From Streptomyces venezuelae (GTDB lineage: Bacteria; Actinomycetota; Actinomycetes; Streptomycetales; Streptomycetaceae), in NCBI RefSeq assembly GCF_008642315.1, contig NZ_CP029192.1:1116001-1180000 (forward strand): a DNA stretch of 64,000 nt, written 5' to 3'. The notes beneath the pieces are model-generated. The model searched no databases, was not told where the DNA came from, and worked only from the letters and a program-made list of their open reading frames with translations. The translations under genes and the position numbers were made by a program. Below are positions 18,232-27,234 of this stretch, in pieces. Each line of letters begins with the position of its first letter. Position 1 is the first letter of the stretch.

Positions 18232-20643
18232 GTGGCGAACGAAGAGAAGCTCGTCGAATACCTCAAGTGGACGACCGCCGAGCTGCACCAGACCCAGCAG
18301 CAGCTGCGCGACCTCAAGGCCGCACAGCACGAACCGATAGCCGTCGTCTCGGCGGCCTGCCGGCTCCCCGGCAAGACCCGCACGCCGGACGGTCTGTGGG
18401 ACCTGGTGTCGGAGGGGCGCGACGCCGTCACCGGTTTCCCCGACGACCGCACGTGGGAACTCCCCGAGGACCCCCCGTACGCGCAACTCGGCGGCTTCCT
18501 CGACGACGCGGCCGGTTTCGACGCGGGCTTCTTCGACATCGGCGCGACCGAGGCCGTGGCGACCGAGCCCCTGCAGCGGCTCATGCTCCACCTCGCCTGG
18601 GAGACCGTCGAGCGCGGCCACATCGCCCCGCACCGCCTGCGCTCCACCCTCACCGGGGTCTACGTGGGCGCCACCGGGCACGACTACGCGACACGCCTGG
18701 AGACCGCACCCGACGAGCTCCTGCCCTACCTGGGCGGCGGCACGTCCGGCAGTCTCGTCTCCGGTCGCATCGCGTACGCCCTCGGTCTCGAAGGCCCCGC
18801 CATCAGCGTGGACACGGCCTGCTCGTCCTCCCTCGTCGCCCTGCACCTGGCCTGCCAGGCGCTGCGGCGCGGGGAGTGCGGGCTCGCCCTGGCGGGCGGC
18901 GGCACGGTCATGTCGACGCCGCACACCTTCCACGCCTTCGCCCATCAGAAGTCCCTTGCGCAGGACGGCCGTTGCAAGCCGTTCGCGGCCGCGGCGGACG
19001 GCATGGGACTGGGCGAGGGGGTCGGCCTCGTCCTCCTTGAGCGGCTGAGCGACGCACGGCGCAACGGCCATCCCGTACTCGCCGTCATCCGCGGCTCCGC
19101 GGTGAACCAGGACGGCGCGGGCTACGGTCTCGCGGCGCCCAACGGCCCCTCCCAGCAGCACGTGATCCGCGCCGCGCTCGCCGACGCCGGGCTCACCCCC
19201 GACCAGGTCGACGCCGTCGAGGCACACGGCACCGGCACGCCCATCGGCGACGCCATCGAGGTGCAGGCGCTCCTCGCGACCTACGGCGCGGGCCGCTCCC
19301 CCGAGCGGCCCCTGTGGCTCGGCTCCGTCAAGTCCAACACCGGGCACACGCAAGGCGCCGCCGGTACCGCGGCGCTGATCAAGATGGTCCAGGCGTTCCG
19401 GCACGACACGCTGCCGCCGACGCTCCACGTCGACCGGCCCACCCCGCTCGCCGCCTGGAAGAAGGGCGCGGTCCGGCTGCTCACCGAGGCGGTCGACTGG
19501 CCGCGCCGCGACGAGCCCCGCCGGGTCGGCATCTCCGCCTTCGCGACCTCCGGCACGAACGCCCACCTCATCCTCGAGGAGCCGCCGGCGCCGGACGCCC
19601 CCACCGAGGCGGCCCCCGCCACCGCGGTGCCCGGACTCCCGGTGGCCTGGTCCCTGTCCGCACGTACGCCCGAAGCCCTCCAGGAGCAGGCGAAAGCACT
19701 CGTCACACACCTGACGTCCGCCGATCCCGAGCCCTCCCCCGCCGACGTCGCCCACTCCCTCGCCGTCACTCGCAGCCCCCTGGAGCACCGAGCCGTCCTC
19801 ACCGGCACGGACAGCGCCGATCTCCTCGCCGCCGCCCGCGCCCTGGCCGCGGGGGACGACCACCCCGGCCTGACCCGTACCGACGCCGACGCCACCCCCA
19901 AGAAGATCGCCTGGCACTTCGACGGCGCGCCCGCGGCCGGCGCCGAGGCGGCGGCCGCCGACCTGGGCGCGGCCTTCCCCCTCTTCGCGGCGGCGTTCGA
20001 CGAGACCCGGGCCCTCCTCGACACCCACCTGTCCGCGCCTCTCCCCGCCACCGCGACCGAGCCCCTGCACTTCGCGCTCCACACGGCGCTCGCCCGCGTG
20101 CTGCTGGAAGCCGGGGTGCACGCCCACACGGTCGGCGGAACCGGAGTCGGCCACATCGCCGCCGCGCACGCGGCGGGCGTCCTGGACCTCGACGACGCGT
20201 GCCGCCTGGCCGCGACCCACTTCACGGCCACCGCGGCGGAGGTCGGGTCACCCACCCCCGAAACGTACGAACCGGTGCTGAAGGACGTCACTTTCCGGCC
20301 CGCGACGCTCGCGCTCACCGGCACCGCCCCGGCGGACACCCCCCTGTCCTCCCCCGGCTACTGGCACCACCACCTCACCTCCGCCGACCACGGCCCCGGA
20401 CCCTCCTCCGACCTCGACCCCGAGACCCATACCCTCCTCGACCTGAGCGCCTTCTCCCCCGACTCATCCGCCGTGCACACGGTCCTGACGGCACTCGCGG
20501 GGCTGCACACCTCGGGCGGCACGGTCGACTGGACGCCACTCACCCGGCGCGCGGCCCGGCCCCGGACCATCGACCTCCCGACGTACCCCTTCCAGGCCAC
20601 GCGTTACTGGCTGCACGACCACACCACGCACACCGCGGTGTGA
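18232..20643 (+). CDS. Discrete ketosynthase with degenerate acyltransferase (KSX-like)
   Basis: 803 residues, start GTG 18232 with AGGAAGG upstream. It begins with a PKS docking coiled coil ([18 protein letters not shown]) very like that of the PKS gene at the left edge. The KS is complete: DTACSSS with Cys197, [11 protein letters not shown] and KSNTGHT. The remaining roughly 350 residues are a shrunken AT: where GHSxG should be it reads GTGVG (Gly638 in place of Ser), so it cannot load an extender. There is no DH, KR or ACP. A separate ACP gene follows 44 nt later. Discrete KSX/ACPX pairs are known in polyether clusters, where the finished chain is thought to be moved onto ACPX for oxidative cyclisation. 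The role is inferred from this pairing. Confidence 0.92.
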   Translation: MANEEKLVEYLKWTTAELHQTQQQLRDLKAAQHEPIAVVSAACRLPGKTRTPDGLWDLVSEGRDAVTGFPDDRTWELPEDPPYAQLGGFLDDAAGFDAGFFDIGATEAVATEPLQRLMLHLAWETVERGHIAPHRLRSTLTGVYVGATGHDYATRLETAPDELLPYLGGGTSGSLVSGRIAYALGLEGPAISVDTACSSSLVALHLACQALRRGECGLALAGGGTVMSTPHTFHAFAHQKSLAQDGRCKPFAAAADGMGLGEGVGLVLLERLSDARRNGHPVLAVIRGSAVNQDGAGYGLAAPNGPSQQHVIRAALADAGLTPDQVDAVEAHGTGTPIGDAIEVQALLATYGAGRSPERPLWLGSVKSNTGHTQGAAGTAALIKMVQAFRHDTLPPTLHVDRPTPLAAWKKGAVRLLTEAVDWPRRDEPRRVGISAFATSGTNAHLILEEPPAPDAPTEAAPATAVPGLPVAWSLSARTPEALQEQAKALVTHLTSADPEPSPADVAHSLAVTRSPLEHRAVLTGTDSADLLAAARALAAGDDHPGLTRTDADATPKKIAWHFDGAPAAGAEAAAADLGAAFPLFAAAFDETRALLDTHLSAPLPATATEPLHFALHTALARVLLEAGVHAHTVGGTGVGHIAAAHAAGVLDLDDACRLAATHFTATAAEVGSPTPETYEPVLKDVTFRPATLALTGTAPADTPLSSPGYWHHHLTSADHGPGPSSDLDPETHTLLDLSAFSPDSSAVHTVLTALAGLHTSGGTVDWTPLTRRAARPRTIDLPTYPFQATRYWLHDHTTHTAV

Positions 20644-20687
20644 CACACGGTGTGACACGTCAACACCCCACTCACACAGGAGCATTC

Positions 20688-21005
20688 ATGAGCAGCACCG
20701 ACAACACGCCCGGCCAGGACGCCACCGAGCTGGAGAAGCAGCTCGCCGCGGCCACCCCCGAGGAGCGCGAGAAGCTCCTCACCGACACCATTCGCACGCA
20801 GGCCGGCACCCTCCTCAACACCACGCTGACCGATGACAGCAACTTCCTCGAGAACGGCCTCAACTCCCTCACCGCGCTCGAACTGACCAAGACCCTGATG
20901 ACACTGACGGGCATGGAGATCGCGATGGTCGCCATCGTCGAGAATCCGACCCCGGCCCAGCTCGCCCACCACCTCGGCCAGGAGCTCGCCCACACGACCG
21001 CGTAG
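20688..21005 (+). CDS. Discrete acyl carrier protein (ACPX-like)
   Basis: 105 residues with a CAGGAG ribosome site. The phosphopantetheine Ser lies in ENGLNSLTALEL (about residue 64), where the usual Asp before Ser is Asn. The N-terminal 30 residues are acidic and helical. It directly follows the discrete ketosynthase and should act as its acyl acceptor, holding the polyketide while tailoring enzymes act. It is a single PP-binding domain of normal length. Confidence 0.92.
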   Translation: MSSTDNTPGQDATELEKQLAAATPEEREKLLTDTIRTQAGTLLNTTLTDDSNFLENGLNSLTALELTKTLMTLTGMEIAMVAIVENPTPAQLAHHLGQELAHTTA

Positions 21006-21073
21006 ACGCCGGGCCACCGACCCCTTCGCACACCCCGCCCCCGGACGCACACGGCCGCCCCGGGGGCACAAAC

Positions 21074-21590
21074 ATGAGCCGCCCCGAGTCGCCCCTCCCT
21101 CAGCCGCGGGCCGGGCCGCTCTCCCAGGCCCACACGGCGATCTCGGCGCGGTTGCGCGCGGCGAGTTTCGCCCGCGACTCGAACCCGCACGAATGGACGC
21201 TGGCGATCACGCTCATCACCGTGATCGTCGCGGCGTTCTCGCTGCTGCTGCGCGCGCAGTCGGAGCAGCGCGTACGGGACCTCGACGACCTGCGCTCGGC
21301 CGAACGGCGCGAACTGGCCCGCGAGTTGCACGACGTGGTCGCGCATCACGTCACCGGCATCGTCGTACAGACGAAGGCCGCACGGTTCGCCGCGCAGGAC
21401 CCGGGAGAGGTCGCGCGGAATCCTGGGGAGACCGCGGCCGTGCTGGAACGCATCGAGCGGGAGGCGACGGAGGCCCTCGGCGCCATGCGGCGTCTCGTGG
21501 CCGTCATGCGGCGCGCCGACCCGGGCAGGCCCGCGACGACGGCACCCGGGGTGACGGCGGTCGTACGTATCGTGCGGCGAGACGTGAGTG
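21074..21590 (+). pseudogene. Truncated NarL-type sensor histidine kinase
   Basis: The frame has one membrane helix (WTLAITLITVIVAAFSLLL) followed by a HisKA_3 dimerisation domain with the phospho-acceptor box ELARELHDVVAHHVTGIVV. Homology stops near GVTAVVRIVRRD. The whole ATPase domain is missing, and so are the usual earlier membrane helices. Beyond about 21590 the sequence becomes AT-richer and unrelated, although the frame stays open to 21895. It is a remnant cut at both ends and marks the right border of the polyketide cluster. Confidence 0.75.
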
Positions 21591-21727
21591 TCGCATTGAA
21601 TTGCTCATCTATCTACGGTGAGGAAAAGTCCTTTTCCTTTCCTCCGGCATCCACAACGCTACGAGTCGGACGCCGCAGAGCGCTTCGACTAAAAGGCCAG
21701 TCTCCATTGACCAAAAGGCCAATACGC

Positions 21728-21760
21728 CTTCGGCCGGGCGCACGGGGCGCCCGGCCGAAG
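21728..21760 (-). terminator. Strong intrinsic terminator of the SH3-domain gene
   Basis: A perfect 14-bp stem (CTTCGGCCGGGCGC) with a 5-nt loop, 29 nt beyond the stop of the leftward secreted-protein gene. Confidence 0.85.
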
Positions 21761-21789
21761 AAACTACGACTGCCTGCGTACCTACCTGC

Positions 21790-22155
21790 TTACTTGCACA
21801 GGGGCACCGCGGCGTGGTTCTTGACGAAGCGGGCGGTGACCCAGCCGTTGGGCTTGTTGACCTTGTACCAGACGCGGTTTCCGTTGACCGGCTGACCGTT
21901 CGTCTTCTTGCAGATCAGGTCGATGACCTGCTTGTAGCGGTAGGTCCCGACGACCTTCGAGTTGGAGGTCGGGTACTGGCGTACGTTGACTCCGAGCCGG
22001 GAGGTGACGGTGCCCTTGACCGGCTTGGCGGCCGGGGCCGACACCGAGGCGCCGGAGTCCCGCACGTGCTGGGTGTCCGCCTGCGCGACACCGGTGAAGG
22101 CCACGGAAGCGAGAGCAACCGCAAGGCATCCGCTCACTGCATTTCGAAACATCAT
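21790..22155 (-). CDS. Small secreted SH3-domain protein
   Basis: 121 residues. The ATG at 22155 has AAGGAG at 8 nt. A Sec signal peptide (MMFRNAVSGCLAVALASVAF, cleaved after GVAQA) precedes a spacer and a bacterial SH3 fold: GVNVRQYPTSNSKVVGTY, then VWYKVNKPNGWVTARFV. Two Cys residues probably form a disulfide. Such proteins are abundant in Streptomyces secretomes and are thought to bind cell-wall material; no catalytic domain is present. It is monocistronic with its own terminator. Confidence 0.85.
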   Translation of the reverse strand: MMFRNAVSGCLAVALASVAFTGVAQADTQHVRDSGASVSAPAAKPVKGTVTSRLGVNVRQYPTSNSKVVGTYRYKQVIDLICKKTNGQPVNGNRVWYKVNKPNGWVTARFVKNHAAVPLCK

Positions 22156-22639
22156 GCCGTCATTTCTCCTTGGCGACGCGCCGAGTTTCCTCCGAGAAAA
22201 CCCGGTCTGCACTTGCGGAGAAAAACGTAGATCCTGGGCGGGAAACAGGATGCGTTCAGACGCTCGACACGCGCCCGGTCACCGGATTGCAGGAGCGCGT
22301 CTCGGTGCGCCGGAACGTGAGCGTGGCGCCACCGCGAGAAGGAGCGATGACGCCACGCGCCGCGAACCGATGCCGGAGCGGCTGCCGATGCCGATGCCGG
22401 AGCCGATCCCGCACCCCCACTACTGCGTCAGGAGAGCAGCTGCACCTTCTCGCCCTGCTCCTTCGTGTTGAGGCACTCCTGATAGGGGTTGATCCTGAGT
22501 GAGAAAGTCGAGCCGAGGCAGGGCTTCACGCCCGAGAAGGCCGTCGTGACTCCTCCGGGCGAGGAGGTCGACTGCGGAAGCGGATGGCACGGCAAGGGCG
22601 GCTGCCGCGGACTGAGGGGCGGGCGTGGAGCTCAACAGC
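22156..22639. other. Gene-free stretch upstream of the SH3 gene and downstream of the BCCT gene
   Basis: No complete gene is supported. On the minus strand around 22435-22560 a short frame ends in INPYQECLNTKEQGEKV, which reads like the C-terminus of a secreted protein, but it has no start and no upstream homology that I recognise. The right part should contain the SH3-gene promoter only near 22160-22220. Confidence 0.5.
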
Positions 22640-24328
22640 TCACCCCCGGCCCTGCGGGACCTCCTGCGGGACCTGCGACGGGACCTCCGACGGCACCTCC
22701 GGCGGGACGAGCCCTTGCTCCCGCGCCATCTCACGCGCCACCCGGGGCGCCGTCCACAGCGTCGGCAGCATGATGAAGCCCACCGGCACCGCCGTGACCA
22801 CGATGAACGACTGCAGTGCCGTGATGCCTCCGTCGCCGACCAGGATCAGCACCGCGGCCGCCGCGCCCATCAACAGTGCCCAGAACGCCCGTACCGCACG
22901 CGTCGGTTCACCGGCCCTCGTGCCCGCGGAGGCGATGCTGTACGACATCGAGTCGGTGGTCGTCACCACGAACGTGATCGTCAGCAGCAGCAGCGCGACC
23001 GCGACCACCGCACCCATCGGCAGCCGCTGCGCCATGGAGATGACGGCGGCGTCCATGCCGACCGACTTCAGCGGGCCCGAGATCGCGCCGGGGTCGCGCT
23101 GCTCCAGGAAGATGCCGGTGCCACCGAACACCGTGAACCAGAACATGGTGGCCAGCGGAGGCACGATCGCCGTGGAGACCACGAGGTCGCGCAGGGTGCG
23201 CCCCCGGGAGATGCGGGCCACGAAGATGGACATCAGCGGCCCGTAGCCGAGGAACCAGCCGAAGAAGAAGACCGTCCAGGAGCCGAGCCACGCGTGGTCG
23301 CCCCGGTTCAGCGCCAGCGGAACGAAGTCCCGCGCGTACTGGCCGAAGCCGCCCAGGAACGAGTCGAGCACGAAGCCGAGGGAGCCGAGGACCAGGAAGA
23401 CGGCCATCAGGGCGACCGCGAGCCAGATGTTGGCCTTGCTGAAGAACTGGATGCCGCGGTCGACACCGCTGGCGACGGAGAGCACCGCGACGACGGTCAG
23501 CAGGACGATGACGCCGAGCTGCACGGGGTAGCCGCCGGAGATGCCGAACACCTCGGAGAGCCCGTACGAGACCTGGAGGCCGAGGAAGCCGATCGGGCCG
23601 ACGGTGCCGGCCACCACGGCGATGACGCAGACGATGTCGACGGCGGCCCCGAGACGGGAGTGCCGGACGCGCTCACCGAGGAACGGGTGCAGCAGGGTGC
23701 GCGGGCGCAGCGGCATGCCGCGCTCCTGGCCCCGGATCATCACGATCGAGGCGAGCGTGCCTAGGACGGCCCAGGCGAGGAAGCCCCAGTGCGCGAAGCT
23801 CTGGGAGAGCGCGGCGTCGGCCGCCTCCTGGGTGCCGCTCTTGACGCCGTCGTAGAAGGGGGGCGTGTTGATGTAGTGCTCCACGGGCTCGCCCGCCGCG
23901 AAGAAGACGCCGCCGCCCGCGAGCAGTGTCGACATGATCATCGCGATCCACTGGAACCTGCCGTACTCCGGCCGCGCCCCGGCGCCCCCGAGCCGCACCT
24001 TCCCGTACCGGGAGAAGCCCAGCCACAGCGCGACGCCGAACGTCGCGAGCAGCAGCACCTGCCACAGCGGACCGAACCACCGCGCGACGAAGGTGAACAC
24101 GGCGTTCACGGCGTCGCCCGTGGCCGTGGGCGCGATCAGCGCGGCCAGGACGAACGCGGTGAGCAGCCCGCCGCTGACGGCCAGTACGGGGAGGTCGGTG
24201 CGTCCACGGCCACCGGGAGCCGCGGCGCCCGCCGTGCGGCCCTCTTCCTCCGGATGGCCGCCTTCGTCGTCGTCCGCGGCGGACTCGCCGTCGGCGGGCG
24301 CGACGGTACGGGCGGGGGAAGTCGACAT
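22640..24328 (-). CDS. BCCT-family betaine/choline/carnitine transporter
   Basis: 562 residues with 12 predicted membrane helices. The family signature region is present (GWFLGYGPLMSIFVARISRG), as is the Trp/Gly-rich segment after ISRGRTLRDLV. An acidic, disordered N-terminal tail of about 50 residues and a C-terminal tail of PPEVPSEVPSQVPQEVP repeats flank the core; such tails are often osmosensory in this family. It imports compatible solutes with sodium or protons. The ATG at 24328 is preceded by AAGGAACC; an in-frame upstream start is unlikely. A 36-bp palindrome lies about 60 nt upstream. It is separated from the carboxypeptidase gene by about 250 bp. Confidence 0.92.
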   Translation of the reverse strand: MSTSPARTVAPADGESAADDDEGGHPEEEGRTAGAAAPGGRGRTDLPVLAVSGGLLTAFVLAALIAPTATGDAVNAVFTFVARWFGPLWQVLLLATFGVALWLGFSRYGKVRLGGAGARPEYGRFQWIAMIMSTLLAGGGVFFAAGEPVEHYINTPPFYDGVKSGTQEAADAALSQSFAHWGFLAWAVLGTLASIVMIRGQERGMPLRPRTLLHPFLGERVRHSRLGAAVDIVCVIAVVAGTVGPIGFLGLQVSYGLSEVFGISGGYPVQLGVIVLLTVVAVLSVASGVDRGIQFFSKANIWLAVALMAVFLVLGSLGFVLDSFLGGFGQYARDFVPLALNRGDHAWLGSWTVFFFGWFLGYGPLMSIFVARISRGRTLRDLVVSTAIVPPLATMFWFTVFGGTGIFLEQRDPGAISGPLKSVGMDAAVISMAQRLPMGAVVAVALLLLTITFVVTTTDSMSYSIASAGTRAGEPTRAVRAFWALLMGAAAAVLILVGDGGITALQSFIVVTAVPVGFIMLPTLWTAPRVAREMAREQGLVPPEVPSEVPSQVPQEVPQGRG

Positions 24329-24388
24329 GAGGTTCCTTGCTGAGGGGGGATTCGCACACGAGGGCACGGCGCGCGGCACGTCACGGCG

Positions 24389-24424
24389 CCCGGCACTCCA
24401 TATGCGCGCATACGGAGTGCCGGG
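24389..24424. promoter_or_regulatory. 36-bp near-perfect palindrome upstream of the BCCT gene
   Basis: Left arm CCCGGCACTCCATATGCG and right arm CGCATACGGAGTGCCGGG pair at 17 of 18 positions with no loop. It sits between the carboxypeptidase stop and the BCCT start. The lack of a loop favours a protein operator over a terminator, but it could also end the upstream transcript. Confidence 0.55.
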
Positions 24425-24580
24425 CGGCCGGACCGCTCGGTGCGAAGGTCAGCAGGGAAGGGTGCTATCCGAAGGGCGTTGTCGTCAAATTCCCGACAAT
24501 GTCCGGTGGCGCGGCGACCGCGTTCGTGCCGGAGCGCCGGAGCGCCCGGCGGCGGCTGCGCCTTCTCCGGCCCCATCCGG

Positions 24581-25600
24581 TCAGTGGGCGAACCCCCAGT
24601 CGAGCATCTTGGCGGCGTCCTCGAAGCGGTCCTTGTCGGCCCCCACGATCGCGCCGACCAGGGTGCGGTTGTCGCGCTCGGCGGCGAAGACGACGGCGTA
24701 GCCGGCCTCCGCGCCGCTGCCGGTCTTGATGCCCAGCGCGCCGTCGTAGGTGCTCAGCAGCACGTTGGTGTTGTTCCAGGTGTAGTAGCGGGTACGGCCG
24801 TTGGCCGCGGGGGCCTCGGTCTTGAACTGCTTCTTCTTCACGACGTCGGCGAACACCGGCTTCAGCATGGCGCGTTGGCCGAGCTTGGCGAGGTCGCGGG
24901 CGGTGCTGCGGTTGTCGCCGTGCGATATGCCGTCGAAGGAGTCGAAGTGCGTGCCCGTCAGGCCCAGTTGCTGCGCCTCGGCGTTCATCTGGTTCTCGAA
25001 GTCGGCGATCCGCGCGTCCATGGTGTCCCCGGACCCGAAGTTGTCGGCCAGCGCCATCGCGGCGTCCGCCCCCGAGGGAAGCAGCATGGCGTGCAGCAGC
25101 TGCCTGGCGGTCAGCTTGTCGCCGGTCTGCAGGTCGGCCGTGCTGGAACCGGCCTTCGCGACGTAGTCCCGGTACTCCTGCTTCACCGTGAACTGCTGGT
25201 CCAGCCGCTCCGGGTACTTGAGCACGACGAGGGCGGTCATGATTTTGGTCGTACTGGCCATCGCCACGCTCTCGTCGGCCTTCGCCCCGGCCCACATCTC
25301 CCGCTCCTGGCTGCCGTCGCGGGCGTCCAGGAGAAAGGCGTGGTCGGCCTTGATGACGGGGGCGTCCTGGCCAGTCGCGTCGGGCGCGCCCTGTCCCCGG
25401 CCCTGTTCCTGTCCCTGCCCGACGGTCCCGGCAGCCTGGCCGCTCGTCCGCTCATTCTCGTCGACGGAGTGGGTGGCACTGGGGGTGGCCGCCTCGGCGA
25501 GACCGCCGGCGGTGATCGGGAGGACGGCCCCGACCAGGGCGACGGTCGCGATCCGGGCCCCGGTCCGGTGCAGCCGGCTGGGGCGAGCGTGGGAACCCAT
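24581..25600 (-). CDS. D-alanyl-D-alanine carboxypeptidase (peptidase S11, PBP5-like)
   Basis: 339 residues. After a signal peptide (about residues 1-38) and a Gln/Gly-rich linker comes the penicillin-binding fold: SxxK as S116TTK119, second motif SGADAA (a variant of SGN) and KTG in GIKTGSGAEAG. The enzyme trims the terminal D-Ala from peptidoglycan pentapeptides outside the membrane. It lacks an obvious C-terminal membrane anchor, so it may be released or held by the signal segment. The start at 25600 was chosen because the preceding 28 codons lack signal-peptide character. Confidence 0.9.
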   Translation of the reverse strand: MGSHARPSRLHRTGARIATVALVGAVLPITAGGLAEAATPSATHSVDENERTSGQAAGTVGQGQEQGRGQGAPDATGQDAPVIKADHAFLLDARDGSQEREMWAGAKADESVAMASTTKIMTALVVLKYPERLDQQFTVKQEYRDYVAKAGSSTADLQTGDKLTARQLLHAMLLPSGADAAMALADNFGSGDTMDARIADFENQMNAEAQQLGLTGTHFDSFDGISHGDNRSTARDLAKLGQRAMLKPVFADVVKKKQFKTEAPAANGRTRYYTWNNTNVLLSTYDGALGIKTGSGAEAGYAVVFAAERDNRTLVGAIVGADKDRFEDAAKMLDWGFAH

Positions 25601-26010
25601 GAGGCATCTCTTCTCCCGGCGCCGGGCGCCGGCTGGTGAGGGGAAATCGGTGCACGGTGAACCTACTTGGGTGATGACGGCCATTTCAAGATCGTTGTGT
25701 CATAAGCGGGTAACAGGGCCGGGAATGGCGGAGGACGTGCAGGAAGTCGAGTTGACCCAGTACCGGGGAGGTGGAGGTGAGCTGAGGTTCTCGTTCCGGG
25801 CGTTCACGACGGGGTCGATGACGGCGAGGTGACCATCACGCACCCCACCCCTTACCGGCGTACGGCCGGCTTTCGGGAACTTGAGCGTGACGTGGGCCAT
25901 CGCCCTGGGCGGCGGCGCGCCCCTAGTTCGGCCTCGGCGTCCCGGCCGCCGCCTTCGTGGGGTTCGGCATCGACGACGAAACCGTCCAACACTCCCCGAA
26001 CGCCAGAGGG
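25601..26010. other. Intergenic region, no supported gene
   Basis: Between the carboxypeptidase start and the P450 stop. A minus-strand open frame here encodes a Pro/Arg-rich product whose last 65 residues begin MAHVTLKFPKAG. It has no ribosome site or recognisable domain. The part nearest 25601 should contain the carboxypeptidase promoter. Confidence 0.5.
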
Positions 26011-27234
26011 TCACGTGAGGATCGGGAGCGACGCGAGGCCGCGTACGAGGCGGGTGTGGCGCCAGGTCAACTGGTCGGGCGCGGTGGCGAGGCGGATCGC
26101 GGGGAAGCGGGTGAGCACCGCTCGCAGGGCGATCTCCGCCTCGGCCTTGGCGAGGGGAGCGCCGACGCAGCGGTGGATGCCGTGGCCGAAGCCGAGGTGT
26201 GCGGAAGCGTCTCGCTCCAGGTCGAGCGCGTCCGGTGACGAGAAGCGTGCCGGGTCGCGATTGGCCGCTCCGAGGGCGACCAGGACCGGGACGCCGGCCG
26301 GAATGTCGGTGCCGCCGAGCGTGACGGCTTCCTTGGTGAACCTGAAGGTGGCCGTGCTCACGGGAGAGTCGTGGCGCAGCAACTCGTCCAGCGAGCCGGG
26401 GATGTCGTCCGGGTGCCGCCGGAGGCGGGTGAGTTCGTCCGGGTGCCGGAGCAGCGCCAGGAGGGCGTTGCCGAGGAAGTTGGTGGTGGTCTCGTGTCCG
26501 GCGACGAGAAGGAGCACCGCGAGGGAGATCAGCTCGTCCTCGCTCAGGCGATCGTCGCCGTCGCGGGCCGCGATGAGCCGGTCGAGGAGCGCGTCGCCGG
26601 GTGCCCGGCGCTTGGCGGCGATCAGGCCCGTCATGTAGTCGGCCATCGCGTGCGAGGCGTCGTCGATGACGTCCGGCTCTCCCGCCGCGAACAGCTCCGC
26701 CGACCAGCGCCGGACGTCGGGCCGGTCGGCCCGCGGCACTCCGAGCAGTTCGCAGATCACCATGACGGGCAGCGGCACCGCGAGGTCTGCCACGAAGTCA
26801 TACCGCCCGCCGGTCGTCCACTGGTCCAGCAACTCGTCCGTGGTGCGGGCGATGAACGGGCACAGTTTCTTGACGGCCCCCGTCGTGAACGCCTTGGTGA
26901 CCAGCTTGCGCAGCCGGGTGTGCCGGGGCGGGTCGCTGGCCAGCATGGTGTGCGCCACCGCGGGGTGCAGGCGGCGGCGTGACCCCTTGTCCGCGAAGAA
27001 GACCGCGGTGTCCTTCGACAGCCGCGCGTCGGCCAGCGCTTCACGGGCCTCCGCGTAGCCGGTGACCAGGTAGCTGGTGCGCCCACCGGATCCACCGGAT
27101 CCACCGACCTCACCGGACCCACCGGACCCACCGGACCCACCGGGCACGGGTCCCACCGGGCAGGCGGACCGCATCGCCGCGTACGCCGGGTACGGGTTCC
27201 GCAGGAAGTCCGGGTCGCGGGTCGGGTCGGTCAT
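26011..27234 (-). CDS. Cytochrome P450 with Gly-Ser linker expansion
   Basis: 407 residues. The I-helix motif is AGHETTTN, the ExxR helix lies in DELLRHDS and neighbours, and the haem loop is LGFGHGIHRCVGAPLA with the axial Cys356, all typical of soluble bacterial class I P450s (CYP105/107-like in style). It needs ferredoxin and reductase encoded elsewhere. Residues 32-51, between the N-terminal strand and TSYLVTGY, are an inserted low-complexity GGS-repeat not normally present. Its ATG overlaps the stop of the upstream dehydrogenase by 4 nt (ATGA), so the two are translationally coupled and probably act on one substrate. Substrate unknown. Confidence 0.93.
   Translation of the reverse strand: MTDPTRDPDFLRNPYPAYAAMRSACPVGPVPGGSGGSGGSGEVGGSGGSGGRTSYLVTGYAEAREALADARLSKDTAVFFADKGSRRRLHPAVAHTMLASDPPRHTRLRKLVTKAFTTGAVKKLCPFIARTTDELLDQWTTGGRYDFVADLAVPLPVMVICELLGVPRADRPDVRRWSAELFAAGEPDVIDDASHAMADYMTGLIAAKRRAPGDALLDRLIAARDGDDRLSEDELISLAVLLLVAGHETTTNFLGNALLALLRHPDELTRLRRHPDDIPGSLDELLRHDSPVSTATFRFTKEAVTLGGTDIPAGVPVLVALGAANRDPARFSSPDALDLERDASAHLGFGHGIHRCVGAPLAKAEAEIALRAVLTRFPAIRLATAPDQLTWRHTRLVRGLASLPILT
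27082..27145 (-). repeat. 9-bp tandem repeats encoding the P450 GGS linker
   Basis: Copies of CCACCGGAT or CCACCGGAC in tandem, interrupted once by CCGACCTCA, encode Gly-Gly-Ser units. Unit length keeps the frame, so copy-number change by slippage would be tolerated. Confidence 0.85.

Noticed and set aside
22420..22640. Short minus-strand frame ending INPYQECLNTKEQGEKV
   Set aside because: The ending looks protein-like, but there is no start codon, ribosome site or recognisable family, so it is only mentioned as part of the intergenic stretch.
25700..26014. Minus-strand 104-residue frame near the P450
   Set aside because: Arg/Pro-rich beginning, no ribosome site, no recognisable domain.
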